From positions 3,348,001-3,412,000 of the forward strand of contig NC_079877.1 of NCBI RefSeq assembly GCF_029227915.1: a stretch of 64,000 nucleotides of DNA, in the 5' to 3' direction. Every line of letters starts with the position of its first letter. Within the stretch, counting starts at the first letter, position 1. Below, piece by piece: positions 20,348 through 29,880 of this stretch. A program made the translations under genes and the position numbers. The notes beneath the pieces are model-generated. The model made no database searches and was not told where the DNA came from. It was given only the letters and a program-made list of their open reading frames with translations. This stretch comes from Hydractinia symbiolongicarpus. Lineage: Eukaryota > Cnidaria > Hydrozoa > Anthoathecata > Hydractiniidae.

Positions 20348-21593
20348 ATGAGTAAAGTATTTGGAATAACCCTAGACCCCTACGCAGAAAGAAAGCAGCT
20401 CTTTGGTATCAAGGGTAGGAAACAACGTGTTCAGATATCTAACATACACTCTACAATCAATCAAAATGAGGACTTGTACATGGATATCCCCAACATGTGA
20501 CAGGACGAGGTTATCTTTCCAGGGCCAATCCTGGAGGTGACGGCTACCAAAAGGAAACGTGGGATCGTGTCGAATATTGGCAAAAGTCTGGTGCAGGACT
20601 TACGTAATACTTTGAAAGGAACTGAGGTACAGAACATATCTGACTTCAACACCTTTGCGATCTACCGAGATCTCTGACTACCCAAATTTCACTGGGATAA
20701 CAGCCTCATTTTGGAGGCGATCAACCCCAACGACGGGACTATCCGGGCTCTTCAAGTCAAGGCCACTGACCATGTAAGTACCAACGAGTAGAAGGCCATT
20801 GTTGCAGTCTATGGCAACACCTTCTGCATACCTATCGGCAAGATGTTTGAACTCACCAGAGATCTACCCTTTTATCCAGCGGGTTTATATGACCGCCTCC
20901 AATTTTTCCCACATTTCACGTCTTACGGTGACGTGATCAAAGATGCGGGGACGGCAGCCTCAGGGTCTACCGTAGCCAAGGCTGCGGATGCAGCATATAA
21001 GATTACCAATATCAATCTAAAGTTTGACAAAGTAAGCCATGAAGGCCTAGCAAGTGCCATGATGTAAAGGTGTGCAAGACTAGCGTTATCCAATGAACGG
21101 ATCCTGAGAATCAAGGTGGTGACCATGAAAAAAGCTGATACCAGCTACAACCTTCAGATTGACATCCCGGCGAAGAGTTTGAAAGGCGTCCTGCTACTCT
21201 TTGTAGATCCTGGGAAAGTGAAGGCTTATTCCGGTGTCAATGAGGTCTTTTACAATCCAAAAATTGAGAAGATAAGCGACACAGTGAAAAGTAAACTCAA
21301 CTGAACTCCCCAAAGACCACCTGGAGCAGATTGTAAACCTCTTTGGTAGTGACTCTTCGGTAACGATTGGCCAATTCCTCAATGAGCGGTATGCATTGTT
21401 TATCGATTTTAGAGCAAGCTCAGACCATACCCCACAGGGATCTGGAAGGCCTCTACAACGCCTGAGTGACAGCATCACGTTGCACATGACTAAGAAGGCT
21501 AAAGGAACCGGGGATTTCAGGTGCTATGTGTACTTGCTTTAAGATGCGCAGCTGAACAACTTAGATGGCCGTTATCACTCTGTGGAGTATTAG
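20348..21593 (+). pseudogene. hexon-like major capsid protein, nonsense-riddled (element B)
   Basis: Aligns end to end with the capsid genes at 27,837-28,970 and 34,680. It starts MSKVFGITLDPYAERKQ at 20,348 after 'aataaa' and ends at TAG 21,593 after HSVEY. Landmarks: IVSNIGKSLVQDL, GNTFCIPIGKMFELTRDLPF, DKVSHEGLASAMM, VVTMKKADTSYNL, LLLFVDPGKVK, and C-terminal DGRYHSVEY. Stops interrupt at about 20,498 (TGA), 20,676 (TGA), 20,789 (TAG), 21,065 (TAA) and 21,540 (TAA), and there are frameshifts near 21,300. The double-jelly-roll identity is from family pattern. Confidence 0.75.
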
Positions 21594-21601
21594 TGACCAT
21601 A

Positions 21602-21634
21602 ACTCGTGTTTGTCCTCCAAGGGCAAAAACGAGT
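21602..21634. terminator. hairpin between hexon and zinc genes
   Basis: ACTCGTgTTTGtCC / GGGCAAAAACGAGT stem with a short loop, immediately after the hexon stop. Confidence 0.5.
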
Positions 21635-21638
21635 CAAT

Positions 21639-22074
21639 ATGGAAAGCAAGAGCTGCTCAAGTTGTAACAAGAGTCTTTTGCTAGATGCATTTAGGGTGCT
21701 GGGAAATGGTCAAACTACAAAGACATGCATCCAATGCCTGGATAAAAGGAAACAGCGGCGTGCCAAAAACAAATGCCCCCACGGTAGGCGGAGTGAGCAG
21801 TGTAAAGACTGTGGAGAAAATCAGATATGTCACCATTTAAGGGTGAAGGCCCTTGTACTCCTTGCAATACAAGGAGTGCAAGGGCAGTCAGTTTTGTAAA
21901 CATGAGAAGATAAGATCTCAGTGTAAAGAGTGCAAGGGCAGTCAAATCTGCTAGCATTAAAAAAGGAGAGCTTGCTGTAAAGAGTAATGCCAGCATCAGA
22001 AATTGACGTATGGCTGCAAAGAAGGCAAGAAGAGCAAACAGTCGGAAGGAACCGGGGGCTCCCTAAATATGTAA
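21639..22074 (+). pseudogene. zinc-cluster repeat protein
   Basis: Starts MESKSCSSCNKSLL, then CIQCLDKRK and repeats of the type KCPHGRR-EQCKDCG-NQICHH, continuing after a TAA near 21,838 as CKECKGSQFC-HE and CKECKGSQIC. These Cys/His cassettes bind zinc in related viral and Polinton proteins. Part of one cassette forms a hairpin (about 21,842-21,878, GCCCTTG...CAAGGGC). It lies on the + strand, whereas in element A the homologous genes (23,913 and 24,313) sit between the 80-aa gene and the ATPase. It is therefore unclear whether this piece belongs to B or was moved. Confidence 0.55.
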
Positions 22075-22180
22075 AACATTGTTGGCCCTAGATTCATTTA
22101 AGGTGTTATAAATGGAAAGATAGTTGCCTAGTTTGCCCAAATAAAAAGAAGGCGTCACGGGAACGCAACAATTTCCCCCA
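22065..22180 (+). pseudogene. second zinc-cluster gene fragment
   Basis: LLALDSFKVL followed in another frame by KIVACLVCPNKKK resembles the N-terminus of the preceding zinc gene (SLLLDAFRVLGNG...CIQCLDKRK). It is cut by the junction to PolB near 22,184. Confidence 0.4.
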
Positions 22181-22183
22181 TTA

Positions 22184-22694
22184 CGACTATATGCAGCCTC
22201 TCTATGGTAGCAAACTGCGGCTCTGTTACATGGATACGGACTTTTACAGGGATATTGCAAAAGACGTTAAGAAACGTTTTGACACAAGTGCATATAATCC
22301 GGATGATAATAGGCCTCTCCCCATAGGGAAAAACAAGAAGGTCGTAGGCATCATGAAAGACGAGCTTGCAGGGAAGGTTATGACTGATTTCATCACCATG
22401 AGGGCCAAGCTATATGCCTATGAGAGCTACAAAAGAGGGGGTAACAGGAAGGCGAAGGGCGTTAAAAGATATGCTACGAAGAAGTCTATCACTTTCGATG
22501 ACTATAGGCGATTCTTGGGGGAAGGCGTTGATATATACAAAATTCAGGTGCTAATTCAGAATAAGAACCACCAAATATACATCCAAAGGGTTAACAAATT
22601 AGCCTTTAACAGGGCAGACGACAAAAGGCTTCTACAACCTGATCAGATTACCACGCTAGCCTGTGTCCATTACCGCCTGGTGTCCGGCCGATAA
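22184..22694 (+). pseudogene. protein-primed PolB, C-terminal part (element A)
   Basis: Resumes A's polymerase at YDYMQPLYGSKLRL and runs open for about 167 residues to TAA 22,694. Palm motif C is present as YMDTD, but about nine residues that follow it in element C (SFIYHIRTE) are deleted, so the active-site region is damaged. Conserved tail blocks are PLPIGKNKKVVG, MKDELAGKV and QPDQITTLA. About 250 residues between this point and the break at 14,785 are missing, including motifs A and B. Confidence 0.85.
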
Positions 22695-22703
22695 TAAACG
22701 GAC

Positions 22704-23243
22704 ATATGCCTCCTAATCTCTATACTTCTACTCTATGCCTTGATTGCGTTTTGCTTTTTTCGATATCTACGTACAATAAAGAAAATGTCAAATCTTGCAC
22801 GAGTATTCGACACAGCCTCTGCAGAATATGAGCATGTAGAGCCCCACCCAATAAACGCCAGGTCCTGAAGGAGGCATTTTCTGCCCCAAAAATGCACAGA
22901 AGGGTTTGTCGACAAGGCTCCCAATGAGGCCATCAACAAATTCCATACCGAATACGTACAAAGAGAGCCCCAACAGAAGGGGGAAAAGACAGCGAAATCT
23001 TTAAGTACCCACGCGGTCCATGTATATACTACTCTGGTAGCCAATTTTGTGGACATCGACAATATTGAAGGTCTTTGCAGGGAAATCAACGAGGACCCCG
23101 TTATCCGAGATGCCATGGCAGACCTGGGTATTCTCGTGTACTACACGCTGGGTAAATGCTTAACCCCTCTTGGTGGTTGGGCATACGGCCTGGCATATCA
23201 GTGCCAAAAAGGAGGAGGAGCTGATGCTAAGGAAGATCCCTGA
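22704..23243 (+). pseudogene. ~190-aa N-terminally anchored membrane protein (element A)
   Basis: Homologue of the intact gene at 38,530-39,108, in the same position just after PolB. A hydrophobic N-terminus (about 22,710-22,775) precedes MSNLARVF. The codon aligned with the element C start is ATA. One TGA interrupts near 22,867 after NARS, beyond which the frame stays open to TGA 23,243. Conserved blocks are DPVIRDAMADLGILVY and TLGKCLTPL. Function unknown. Confidence 0.6.
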
Positions 23244-23258
23244 AAATGCTATAATATA

Positions 23259-23597
23259 ATGAGTGAAGAACAGAAAGAAGAATATAGAGTCGTCACGAAG
23301 CCATTAAAGCATCCGAGGCGTGTGGCGCAAGGACACAAGTTGGCAGCACTGATGAAGAAAAGAAAGGAAGAAATGAAACAACAAGATCGTACTGCAGAGC
23401 TTACAGTCAAAGCCTCTTCTGGGCCCAGTTCCGTACAGTCGGTCTATATGTACGGCGTAGGGACGTTGGGCGTGCTTGCCATAGGAGTATGCGTTTGGTA
23501 CAGGTTTGGTGGAGGTGAGGACAAGCCAGCAACTAATCCAGAGCCTCAAAAACGCAAAACTCAGCCACATATTTTGATTTTCCAAATGCTATATTAA
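23259..23597 (+). CDS. 112-aa single-TM basic protein (element A)
   Basis: Open from ATG 23,259. It has a basic N-terminal half (KPLKHPRRVAQGHKLAALMKK and more Lys/Arg) and one transmembrane segment around residues 65-82 (GVGTLGVLAIGVCVWYRF), then a Pro-rich tail. The homologue at 37,730-38,077 in element C has the same layout and neighbours. The next gene starts at once after its stop. Function unknown; a membrane protein with a basic, possibly nucleic-acid-facing side is a guess. Confidence 0.6.
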   Translation: MSEEQKEEYRVVTKPLKHPRRVAQGHKLAALMKKRKEEMKQQDRTAELTVKASSGPSSVQSVYMYGVGTLGVLAIGVCVWYRFGGGEDKPATNPEPQKRKTQPHILIFQMLY

Positions 23598-23867
23598 ATG
23601 GCAACAAGCAGGGCTCACATGGATAGCAACATTAGCCCCAAGGAAACCATGGTTATTGACTCCTTACGGGAATCAGTCAAGCTGGTATCGTATGCGAGCC
23701 TGATAGCCATGGGTGCAAAAAAGGCCTTTTGAGTTTCTAGGCCTGGGGCAAAGATTGACTTAGAGGACGGCCTGAAGCTCGCTGGCTATATGACGGCAGC
23801 TACCTTGTTCGACGAATACGCGATCAAGCAAGGTCGGTATAAGAAATTCTTGATACCTCAAAAATGA
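23598..23867 (+). pseudogene. ~80-aa conserved protein with one stop (element A)
   Basis: ATG 23,598, the base after the previous stop codon. Frame stays the same with one TGA near 23,732 inside GAKKAF-VSRPGAK, then IDLEDGLKLAGYM and YAIKQGRYKKF. The element C copy (37,486-37,717) has GAKKAVGVSRPGAK, so Gly became a stop here. Function unknown. Confidence 0.55.
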
Positions 23868-23879
23868 GCGTCTAGTAAA

Positions 23880-23908
23880 ATTTCTATCTCTCTGCGAGAG
23901 ATAGAAAT
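23880..23908. terminator. perfect hairpin after the 80-aa gene (element A)
   Basis: ATTTCTATCTCT-ctgcg-AGAGATAGAAAT, a 12-bp perfect stem just before the zinc gene's start codon at 23,913. Confidence 0.6.
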
Positions 23909-23912
23909 CAAC

Positions 23913-24134
23913 ATGGAGGAGGGTAAAAAGTGTTCGAAGTGCAAACAGTTTTTATCTATGGACCAGTTCAAAATCAAACACAATAGTCGAATATTAAGAC
24001 AATGCATCACCTGCCTCGCTGCTAACAAGACCTCAAAGGATCGCGCAAAATGCCCCATCAAAGGCGGAGATACAAATGTAAGGAATGTGGTGATAATTCC
24101 CCCAAGCCCCTACATGAAAACAAGGAAGTCATAG
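23913..24134 (+). pseudogene. zinc-cluster protein 1 (element A)
   Basis: N-terminus MEEGKKCSKCKQFL, then CITCLAANK, matching the zinc gene at 21,639. The CP-cassette that follows is frameshifted near 24,060: the alternative frame gives KCKECGD. A further short conserved piece continues to about 24,225. Confidence 0.5.
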
Positions 24135-24312
24135 CTATCTGCAGGCCCATATTGAATCCCAGTTTTCCGAGGGTTTACATGAAAAGACTGCGAGTTCTTA
24201 CATATTCATCACAAGGTACCCTATAAATATATAGAAACTGGGAGGTATCCGACGCTTGTTGATGTTTCTATGGCATTACACCAATATTTGAGGGCGGATC
24301 TCGGAATAGTAA

Positions 24313-24825
24313 ATGGAAAAGACATGTTCGAAGTGCAGACACCTTCTTTCCATAGACAAGTTCAGGATTAGGGGAAATAGTCGAACGAAGAGTTGCATTG
24401 GCTGCCTAGATAAAGCGAAAGGAAAGCGGGGTGCCAAATGCAAAGACCGTGATATTGAGTACGAAGTAAATCCTCTTAATATTGACAGGAAAATTAGAGG
24501 GTTTAAACAGGATGAAGACTGCCTACTTTTTTACACCCTATTCACCTACGATATTATAGCCAAGTACGCTGAACTAATCGGATCACCACCCGAGTCTGCC
24601 AGCCTGGAGAAGGTGAGGCTTGTTAAAAAGTACCGCAAGGTACTGCAATGTCTACAAGGAAAAATAACATATCCTCCGCTACCCCTCAAATATAAGACTC
24701 GAAATACCAAGCTCTGTCCTGCCTGCCGTGGCTGTTTGGTGAATAATCATGGTGGTGTCTGGATTTGTTCTGCCTGCGCTGCGATATACCCGAAAATCCA
24801 TTCCAAAAAATGGGGCAATCAATAA
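24313..24825 (+). CDS. 170-aa protein with two zinc-binding modules (element A)
   Basis: One of the few long intact frames here. Residues 1-32 (MEKTCSKCRHLL...CIGCLDKAK) repeat the N-terminal zinc module of the neighbouring zinc genes. The centre is mostly helical and without Cys. The C-terminus (about residues 135-162) is a separate zinc ribbon, CPAC-x12-CSAC. A terminal ribbon of this kind is typical of late transcription factors of large DNA viruses (VLTF3/TFIIB-like), but the resemblance is only to the ribbon. It precedes the ATPase gene. Confidence 0.6.
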   Translation: MEKTCSKCRHLLSIDKFRIRGNSRTKSCIGCLDKAKGKRGAKCKDRDIEYEVNPLNIDRKIRGFKQDEDCLLFYTLFTYDIIAKYAELIGSPPESASLEKVRLVKKYRKVLQCLQGKITYPPLPLKYKTRNTKLCPACRGCLVNNHGGVWICSACAAIYPKIHSKKWGNQ

Positions 24826-24839
24826 ATAATAGACACTGC

Positions 24840-25419
24840 GAAGGAACCGCATAGAGCAAACTTCACAGGACCATAAGTTGTGCCAAGATGCAACGTGTCC
24901 TGGATTTGCTCGAGAATGAGTATAAAAAGCACTATCATAATATAGTGATACTGTGCTCTACTATACGGTGGCATACCACCTATTTATAGAGGTTATCGCT
25001 CTTGAAGGATAATTACGTGTTCTTTATAGACCCTGGAAATGAGATGTTTGAATGAATAGCGAATTTTTCCTCATTGGTGGCAGGTGAGGAGAGTTTCTTC
25101 ATAGTCGACGACATGATATCTGACGAGAGCCTCGATAAGCGTCAACAACCCCTACTTGAATTCGCTATTTCAGAGCGGCAAAGGAGGCACAGCCTGTGGC
25201 TCTTAACCCAATCGTATACAGGTCTCCCCAAGGGCCTCAGGAGGCAGAAAAAGCAGTTGTTTGCCTTCTACCCCCACGAGCGTTTAGATATGAACATGAT
25301 TGACGAAGAGACAAATTGATCCCCGACAGGGATGATATCAAGGCTGAGCTGAAATATCAAAGCATGCATGCTTGTACGTGAGGTTGGAACATCTAAGAAC
25401 TTGGGAAATCCTTGAGTGA
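24840..25419 (+). pseudogene. FtsK/A32-type packaging ATPase, broken (element A)
   Basis: Homologue of 36,859-37,467. The Walker A region near 24,868-24,890 is destroyed (TGP then a stop). QRVLDLLENEYK and a Walker B segment ESFFIVDDM (about 25,092-25,118) are readable. Stops lie at about 24,987 and 25,053. A truncation at TGA 25,317 is followed by a frameshifted tail ending RTWEILE at 25,419. It would have pumped DNA into capsids. Confidence 0.75.
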
Positions 25420-25475
25420 CCACGATGAAAACCTCTGGCTGAGCATTGATATATAGAAAGACGTCGTCGCAAGTT

Positions 25476-26270
25476 ATGTTTAACGCAGGAGCAATCGAGA
25501 CCCTGTCGAACAACCAGGATTAACCTATGTTTAAACGCGCCGATTTGGGAAGTTTCCTGGGTATTGAAAATGTTAAAAATATAAAGATACATTCAACGTT
25601 CCTATCTCCAAGTCTGAAATAGTAGGGTCGAAGGGGGGCCCATCCCATAGGCCCACTTGGAAAGGTGGAAAATGGGCATGACGTCTTTGTCACACTTGAA
25701 AGCGCATTAGAGACCGTTCGCTGTTCCAGGAAACCAAACGCTGTAGGGGTCATCAAATGGCTGGCCAGGGCAGGTGTGAAAAAATTACAGGATGAACTCA
25801 AGGGGCAGCGTCAGGGTCTATAGGACAGGAATATAGACATTGCCATTCTCGAGAATGATCTTGATTCCAGTAATGAACAACTTGTGGAGCTTGGGTACGA
25901 ACTCGAAGTATAGACCCAGGAAAATACGAGGCTTCGGGAAAGACCTATACCCAATTCCCAGGACTCCGAAAAAGACAACGTCATCATTATAAATCGTAAA
26001 CATACCTCATAGTATGACGACGGATACCATTATCTTCCCTATTATTGCACACGTGTTCAGAGACGCAATATTAGCAAGAAGAGATCATGGTTCAAGGATA
26101 ACTACTTGGGGGCGGAGGAGATTGTTGTCATCGACAACCCCAATGGCATACACGCCTGTAATCGTTTTGAAAAGGATGGGCATGTAGAACGTTTCAGGAA
26201 TCATTTTGATCTTATCCACCTTACCCAGGATGACCTGTACGATTTGGGCATTCCGGCACTGGAGAATTAG
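25476..26270 (+). pseudogene. BRO/MSV199-like protein with DUF3627-like C-terminus (element A)
   Basis: Starts near ATG 25,476. PMFKRADLGSFLGIENVKN is the BRO-N/MSV199-like core, and a charged coiled region follows. The C-terminal block runs from YLPYYCTRVQRRNISKKR through VVIDNPNGIHACNRFEKDG to DDLYDLGIPALEN (TAG 26,270), a pattern I associate with DUF3627-type viral proteins. Several stops (for example near 25,524, 25,620 and 25,821) break it. The element C homologue is 35,830-36,586. BRO-family proteins bind DNA and are thought to regulate transcription; its role here is unknown. Confidence 0.55.
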
Positions 26271-26309
26271 GTAGACGCCGGTCTCCAAGGTGTACACTCA
26301 ACCAAACAC

Positions 26310-26341
26310 AATTTTCACTACTCTTGCGGGTAGTGAAAATT
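26310..26341. terminator. perfect hairpin between convergent BRO-like and integrase genes (element A)
   Basis: AATTTTCACTAC / GTAGTGAAAATT, a 12-bp perfect stem with loop tcttgcgg, placed between the two 3' ends. Element C has an unrelated perfect hairpin at the same boundary (35,798-35,817). Confidence 0.65.
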
Positions 26342-26393
26342 ATCGGCAAGAGTGATGGGGGTGCCACCCTACCCCAGTTGGACTCGAGAGCTA

Positions 26394-27403
26394 TTACCAC
26401 TCCTTAACATGTTCTGGAGGTATCTGAACATCTTCAGCAATAAGCATCAACTCTTCTGACACGAAGCTACAATCAGGCCCGTCTTTTAAATAGTACAAAA
26501 CACAACTGCCTGCTACTACCCTATCCAACCTATACATTTTCCTACTCCAGAAAGCATCCGTTGCACGTCTTTTTGATTCACCGTGCTCCTCTCCTGGTTG
26601 TAGCAAATAAAAATACAACACGTCGTCAGGTAAGGGTTTTTCCTCTGGGTATTCATCGCTTTTCGCAAGCGGTACCTCATCGAGTTTGATCGCCTTGGTG
26701 GGCCTCATACCGATCATGGCAGTCTTGGTATTATTGAGACTTTTCACCATGGTATACAGGTTTTTCACCCATATACTGCTAATCTCGTTAGAAACCACAT
26801 CTTGCGCATCTTGAGGTTTAAAGAGCCTTTCGGCAAGAACCTTGTTGTACGATTCTAAAAAAAGACCGTAAACGTATGGTGATATTTTGTGGTAGCGCTC
26901 TAATTTCGACCTCCTTGTCCTCCAGCAACTTCGTTACATCTAACTTGAATTCAGAACCATTTTCACACTGAAAAGTTTTAGGGTATCCTAAATGTCCTGC
27001 TTTGTAGATGTATTTGATCATGTCTGCGACTTCGCTGGCCTTTTTGGTACGTAGAGGTCTAGCTACCTTGTAGCTTGAGACCACGTCAATGCCTGTCAGA
27101 ATGTACCTGTAGGTGCTACCATACAGCTTATCATGTAGCATATACAACAGATCAAACTGATGCATCTGACTGGGCTTTGTAATGATGAAATGAGGGTAGT
27201 CGATATTTTTAGGGCCCTTGATGTTGTCGTAGCCAGAGCAGCTGCCTGGATAGCCAGTGGGTGACCTTCTTTTTGGATAGACCAGCTTCTGAAGCGAGCA
27301 ACTTGATAGCTTTTCGCCTAGTCCACAGATGTTCTGGCATGTAGTAGATATTGCTTAACTTTTCCGCTTCTTGTTCGGTAACAATATGTGATGCTTTTGA
27401 CAT
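26394..27403 (-). pseudogene. retroviral-type integrase, frameshifted (element A)
   Basis: Rve-type integrase. ATG 27,403. An N-terminal helical region (MPEHLWTRRKAIKLL...VTHWLSRQ) is followed by a frame break near 27,230. The core then starts at HQFDLLYM (first catalytic Asp) and TGIDVVSSYK. The second catalytic position is CENGSEFK, with Glu where the family has Asp. Further frame breaks near 26,860-26,910 surround the third catalytic Glu. The C-terminal domain runs to DVQIPPEHVKEW, stop at 26,394. A duplicate of this C-terminus lies at 35,616-35,780. In intact Polintons it inserts the element, making 6-bp duplications. Confidence 0.85.
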
Positions 27404-27428
27404 GTTTATTATATGTCAAAAACCATTC

Positions 27429-27827
27429 TTATAGATACTTGTATGCCACGAAACCTAGCAGGGAAAGTGATTCAACAATGAACATGAGTTCCCCATATTT
27501 TTGCTACTTGGAGGGTGTGTAAAAATCGGACAATTCCGGCGCCTTTTTGTTTGAAGCTATATAATACTGGTACATATCTCTTTAAACTCCCTTAGGCTGT
27601 TACCGGCCTTTATTTGCAATTCCCTTTGCTTATTAAAGCAGTCCAATTTAACCTGTCTGTCCTGTACCCATTGAGCCTGGGCATCTTGGAGCTTTTCCAT
27701 GGCCTCGTCATGACGTCTTCTCTAGGCCTTGTTATGCCCCCAAAAGCTTAGAAAACAAGAAGTTTGTACCGCTAAAGGCTAATGCGTTGATAGCAGCACC
27801 TGCTACGATGACAGCAATCGTTGCCAT
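27429..27827 (-). pseudogene. small Ala-rich membrane/coiled-coil protein (element A)
   Basis: ATG 27,827. MATIAVIVAGAAINALAFSG is a hydrophobic N-terminus; after a frame break near 27,735 a coiled stretch (DEAMEKLQDAQAQWVQDRQ) follows, and near the end LLGFVAYKYL forms a second hydrophobic segment before TAA 27,429. It lies between the hexon gene and the integrase, all on the - strand. Function unknown. Confidence 0.5.
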
Positions 27828-27836
27828 GTTGTTTTA

Positions 27837-28970
27837 TTAGTACTCCACCGAGTGAAACCTACCATCAGGTATGTTCAATTGTGCGTCTTGAAGCAGGTAA
27901 ACATAGCATCTAAAACACCCGGTTCCGTCGGTTTTTTTAGTCATATGGAGGCTAATGCCGTAACTCAGAAGTTGTACGGGTCTACCACTACCGTGTAAGG
28001 TATCACCAGGAGAGGCTCTGAAGTCTAAAAACAGCGCATACCGTTTATTGAAGAATTGGCCTATGGTCACGTTAGAGTCATGACTACCGAAAAGGTTCAC
28101 TACTTGTTCGAAATGATTCTTGGGAAGCATGGCATGAGAGTATTATCCATTGGGTTCCCCTTCCACCATGACGCTTATCTTCTCAATCTTGGGGCTATAG
28201 AACACCTCATTGACTCCAGCATACGGTTTCACTTTCCCAGGGTCTATAAAGAGTAGCAAGACACCTTTGAGACTCTTTGCAGGGGTATCGATTAGGAGGT
28301 TATAACTGGTATCAGCTTTTTTCATGGTCACCACCTTGCTCCTCCGGATTCTTTCATAGGGCAAAGCGAGACGGTTATACGAGGACATCATAGCACTCGC
28401 GAGACCTTCATGAGTAATTTTGTCAAACTCCAGCTTGATGTTGGTAATCTTGTACGCAGCATCGGCTGCCTTGGCTGCCGTACTTCCCGGGGCTGCTGTC
28501 CCTCCACCTTTGATCACATCACTGTAAGAACCGAAATGTCTGACAAACTGTAACCTGTCCTGGAGTCCCGACTGATAAAACGGCAGGTCTCTTGCCAACT
28601 CAAACATCTTGCTCAAAGGTATACAGAAAGTGTTACCATACGCCGCAACAATTACCTTTTCTTCATCCGTCCCGACATGATCACTAGCATTGACTTGTAA
28701 GGCCCGGACGGTTCCGTCATTTGCATTAATGCCGTCCAAGATGAGGTTGTTGTCACGATCGAATTTGGGTAGCCAGAGGTCCTTGTAGACTGCCAAGGGG
28801 TTGTAATCGCTAATGTTGTGTACCATGTTGCCGTTCAGGGTAATGCGTAAGTCCCGTATAAGACTTTTGCCAATGTTGCTGACAATGGTACGTTTCGTGT
28901 TTTTCCCCGTCAGCGTCAGGTCAAATAAGAGTTTGAGACTGCCGGGAAAGTAAACACAACAACTCCCTGG
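27837..28970 (-). pseudogene. hexon-like major capsid protein, one stop plus damaged N-terminus (element A)
   Basis: Open in one frame from about 28,960 to TAG 27,837 apart from a single TAA at 28,143-28,145, where the family context suggests Leu. Landmarks: PGSLKLLFDLTLTGKNTKRT, IVSNIGKSL, NISDYNPLAVYKDLWLPK, GNTFCIPLSKMFELARDLPF, VVTMKKADTSYNL, LFIDPGKVKPYAGVNEVF, VTIGQF and DGRFHSVEY. The first 60 or so residues are in another frame (about 28,970-29,060). The best preserved of the three capsid genes. Confidence 0.8.
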
Positions 28971-29069
28971 AACGCCGGGGACTCCAACGTCGGGACAACC
29001 GTCGGATATACGTAAGCGATTGGGGTTGGGTACGGAGTCGCCCGGGGCCGTACTTTTTCAGGTTAATAG

Positions 29070-29880
29070 TCACTACACGAATCTTATGGATCGTTTGATC
29101 TGGTGCCTAATGCGATACATTACGACAGATTAAGGATGGAGGAGGGGGACCAACTCATATTTTAAAGGATTGTGACAGGGAAGAAAACCTTACCTGAAAT
29201 AGTAGTCACGTTGCAGGATGGTACATTTCCAACTATTGGAGAGCTCAGGGAGAGGTTAGGTAGTACGCGTATAAAGGCCATTGGATTTGATGAGCATCAA
29301 ACACCCAACAAAGGTAGTAAGGAAGTGGCCCAGAACCCCATGAATGAAGTTGATGTACTTGTGTTGAATAAGGGTGAAGAGAAGGAGGGGGTAAAGAGAA
29401 GGAGGAGGGTGAGATAATCCAGATGAAAACAATAGACAGTATTCAAAATTTTGCACATGATGTACAGGGATCTGTTGATACTTTGTTCGTTGGCACCCAC
29501 GACGCTGTCATCGAGGACATTGATATGAGAAAGATAAAGCTCGAAATTAAAAACCTACAGGATAACATTAAAAATTGAAGGGGGGTATGATCTCGTACGA
29601 TAACAAGATCAGAACAAAAGAGAATAGCTTGAAAGAAGAACTCAAGAAGCAGAAAGCCGGGATCAAAAGGGATAAGGAAATCGCTGATCTTGAGAGTGAT
29701 ATTGAAGGATAAGGCAGGTGCTGCATTACCCGGGATTATTGGTACAGTTGTCACCTTCTTTCTCAAGGTAGCGGCAACCGGTGTGAAATATGAAGCCAAG
29801 CACCTTTACACGGCCATCGCGGCTGCTGCTGGGTTTGCGTGCTATATGTTGGAAAGAAGAAATAGGTCTAATATTAACTA
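29070..29880 (+). pseudogene. hydrophobic coiled-coil Polinton protein, internally deleted (element A)
   Basis: Divergent from the hexon gene. Readable blocks: HYDRLRMEEGDQL near 29,110, then LPEIVVTLQDGTFPTIGELR and GFDEHQTPNKGSKEVAQNP (29,172-29,417), and a coiled part near 29,430-29,700. The sequence then jumps straight to KAGAALPGIIGTVVTFF, so the FKEQGITIAS and ERLGK regions are missing. Overlaps the next gene's 3' end by 3 bp. Confidence 0.6.

Larger units (their letters stand above)
14786..22183 (-). mobile_element. Element B: inverted, right-truncated Polinton inside A's PolB
   Basis: Starts with AGAGATAGGGAAATG at 14,786, directly after the PolB codons gggcgactat. It carries DUF4116-like, TM, zinc-ribbon, 170-aa, membrane, penton-like, TPPKH, hydrophobic, hexon and zinc genes, i.e. 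the distal arm of an element whose PolB end would lie to the right. That end and its TIR are missing. The sequence passes near 22,184 directly into the C-terminal part of A's PolB. About 7.4 kb remain. Nearly all its longer genes are broken. Confidence 0.75.
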
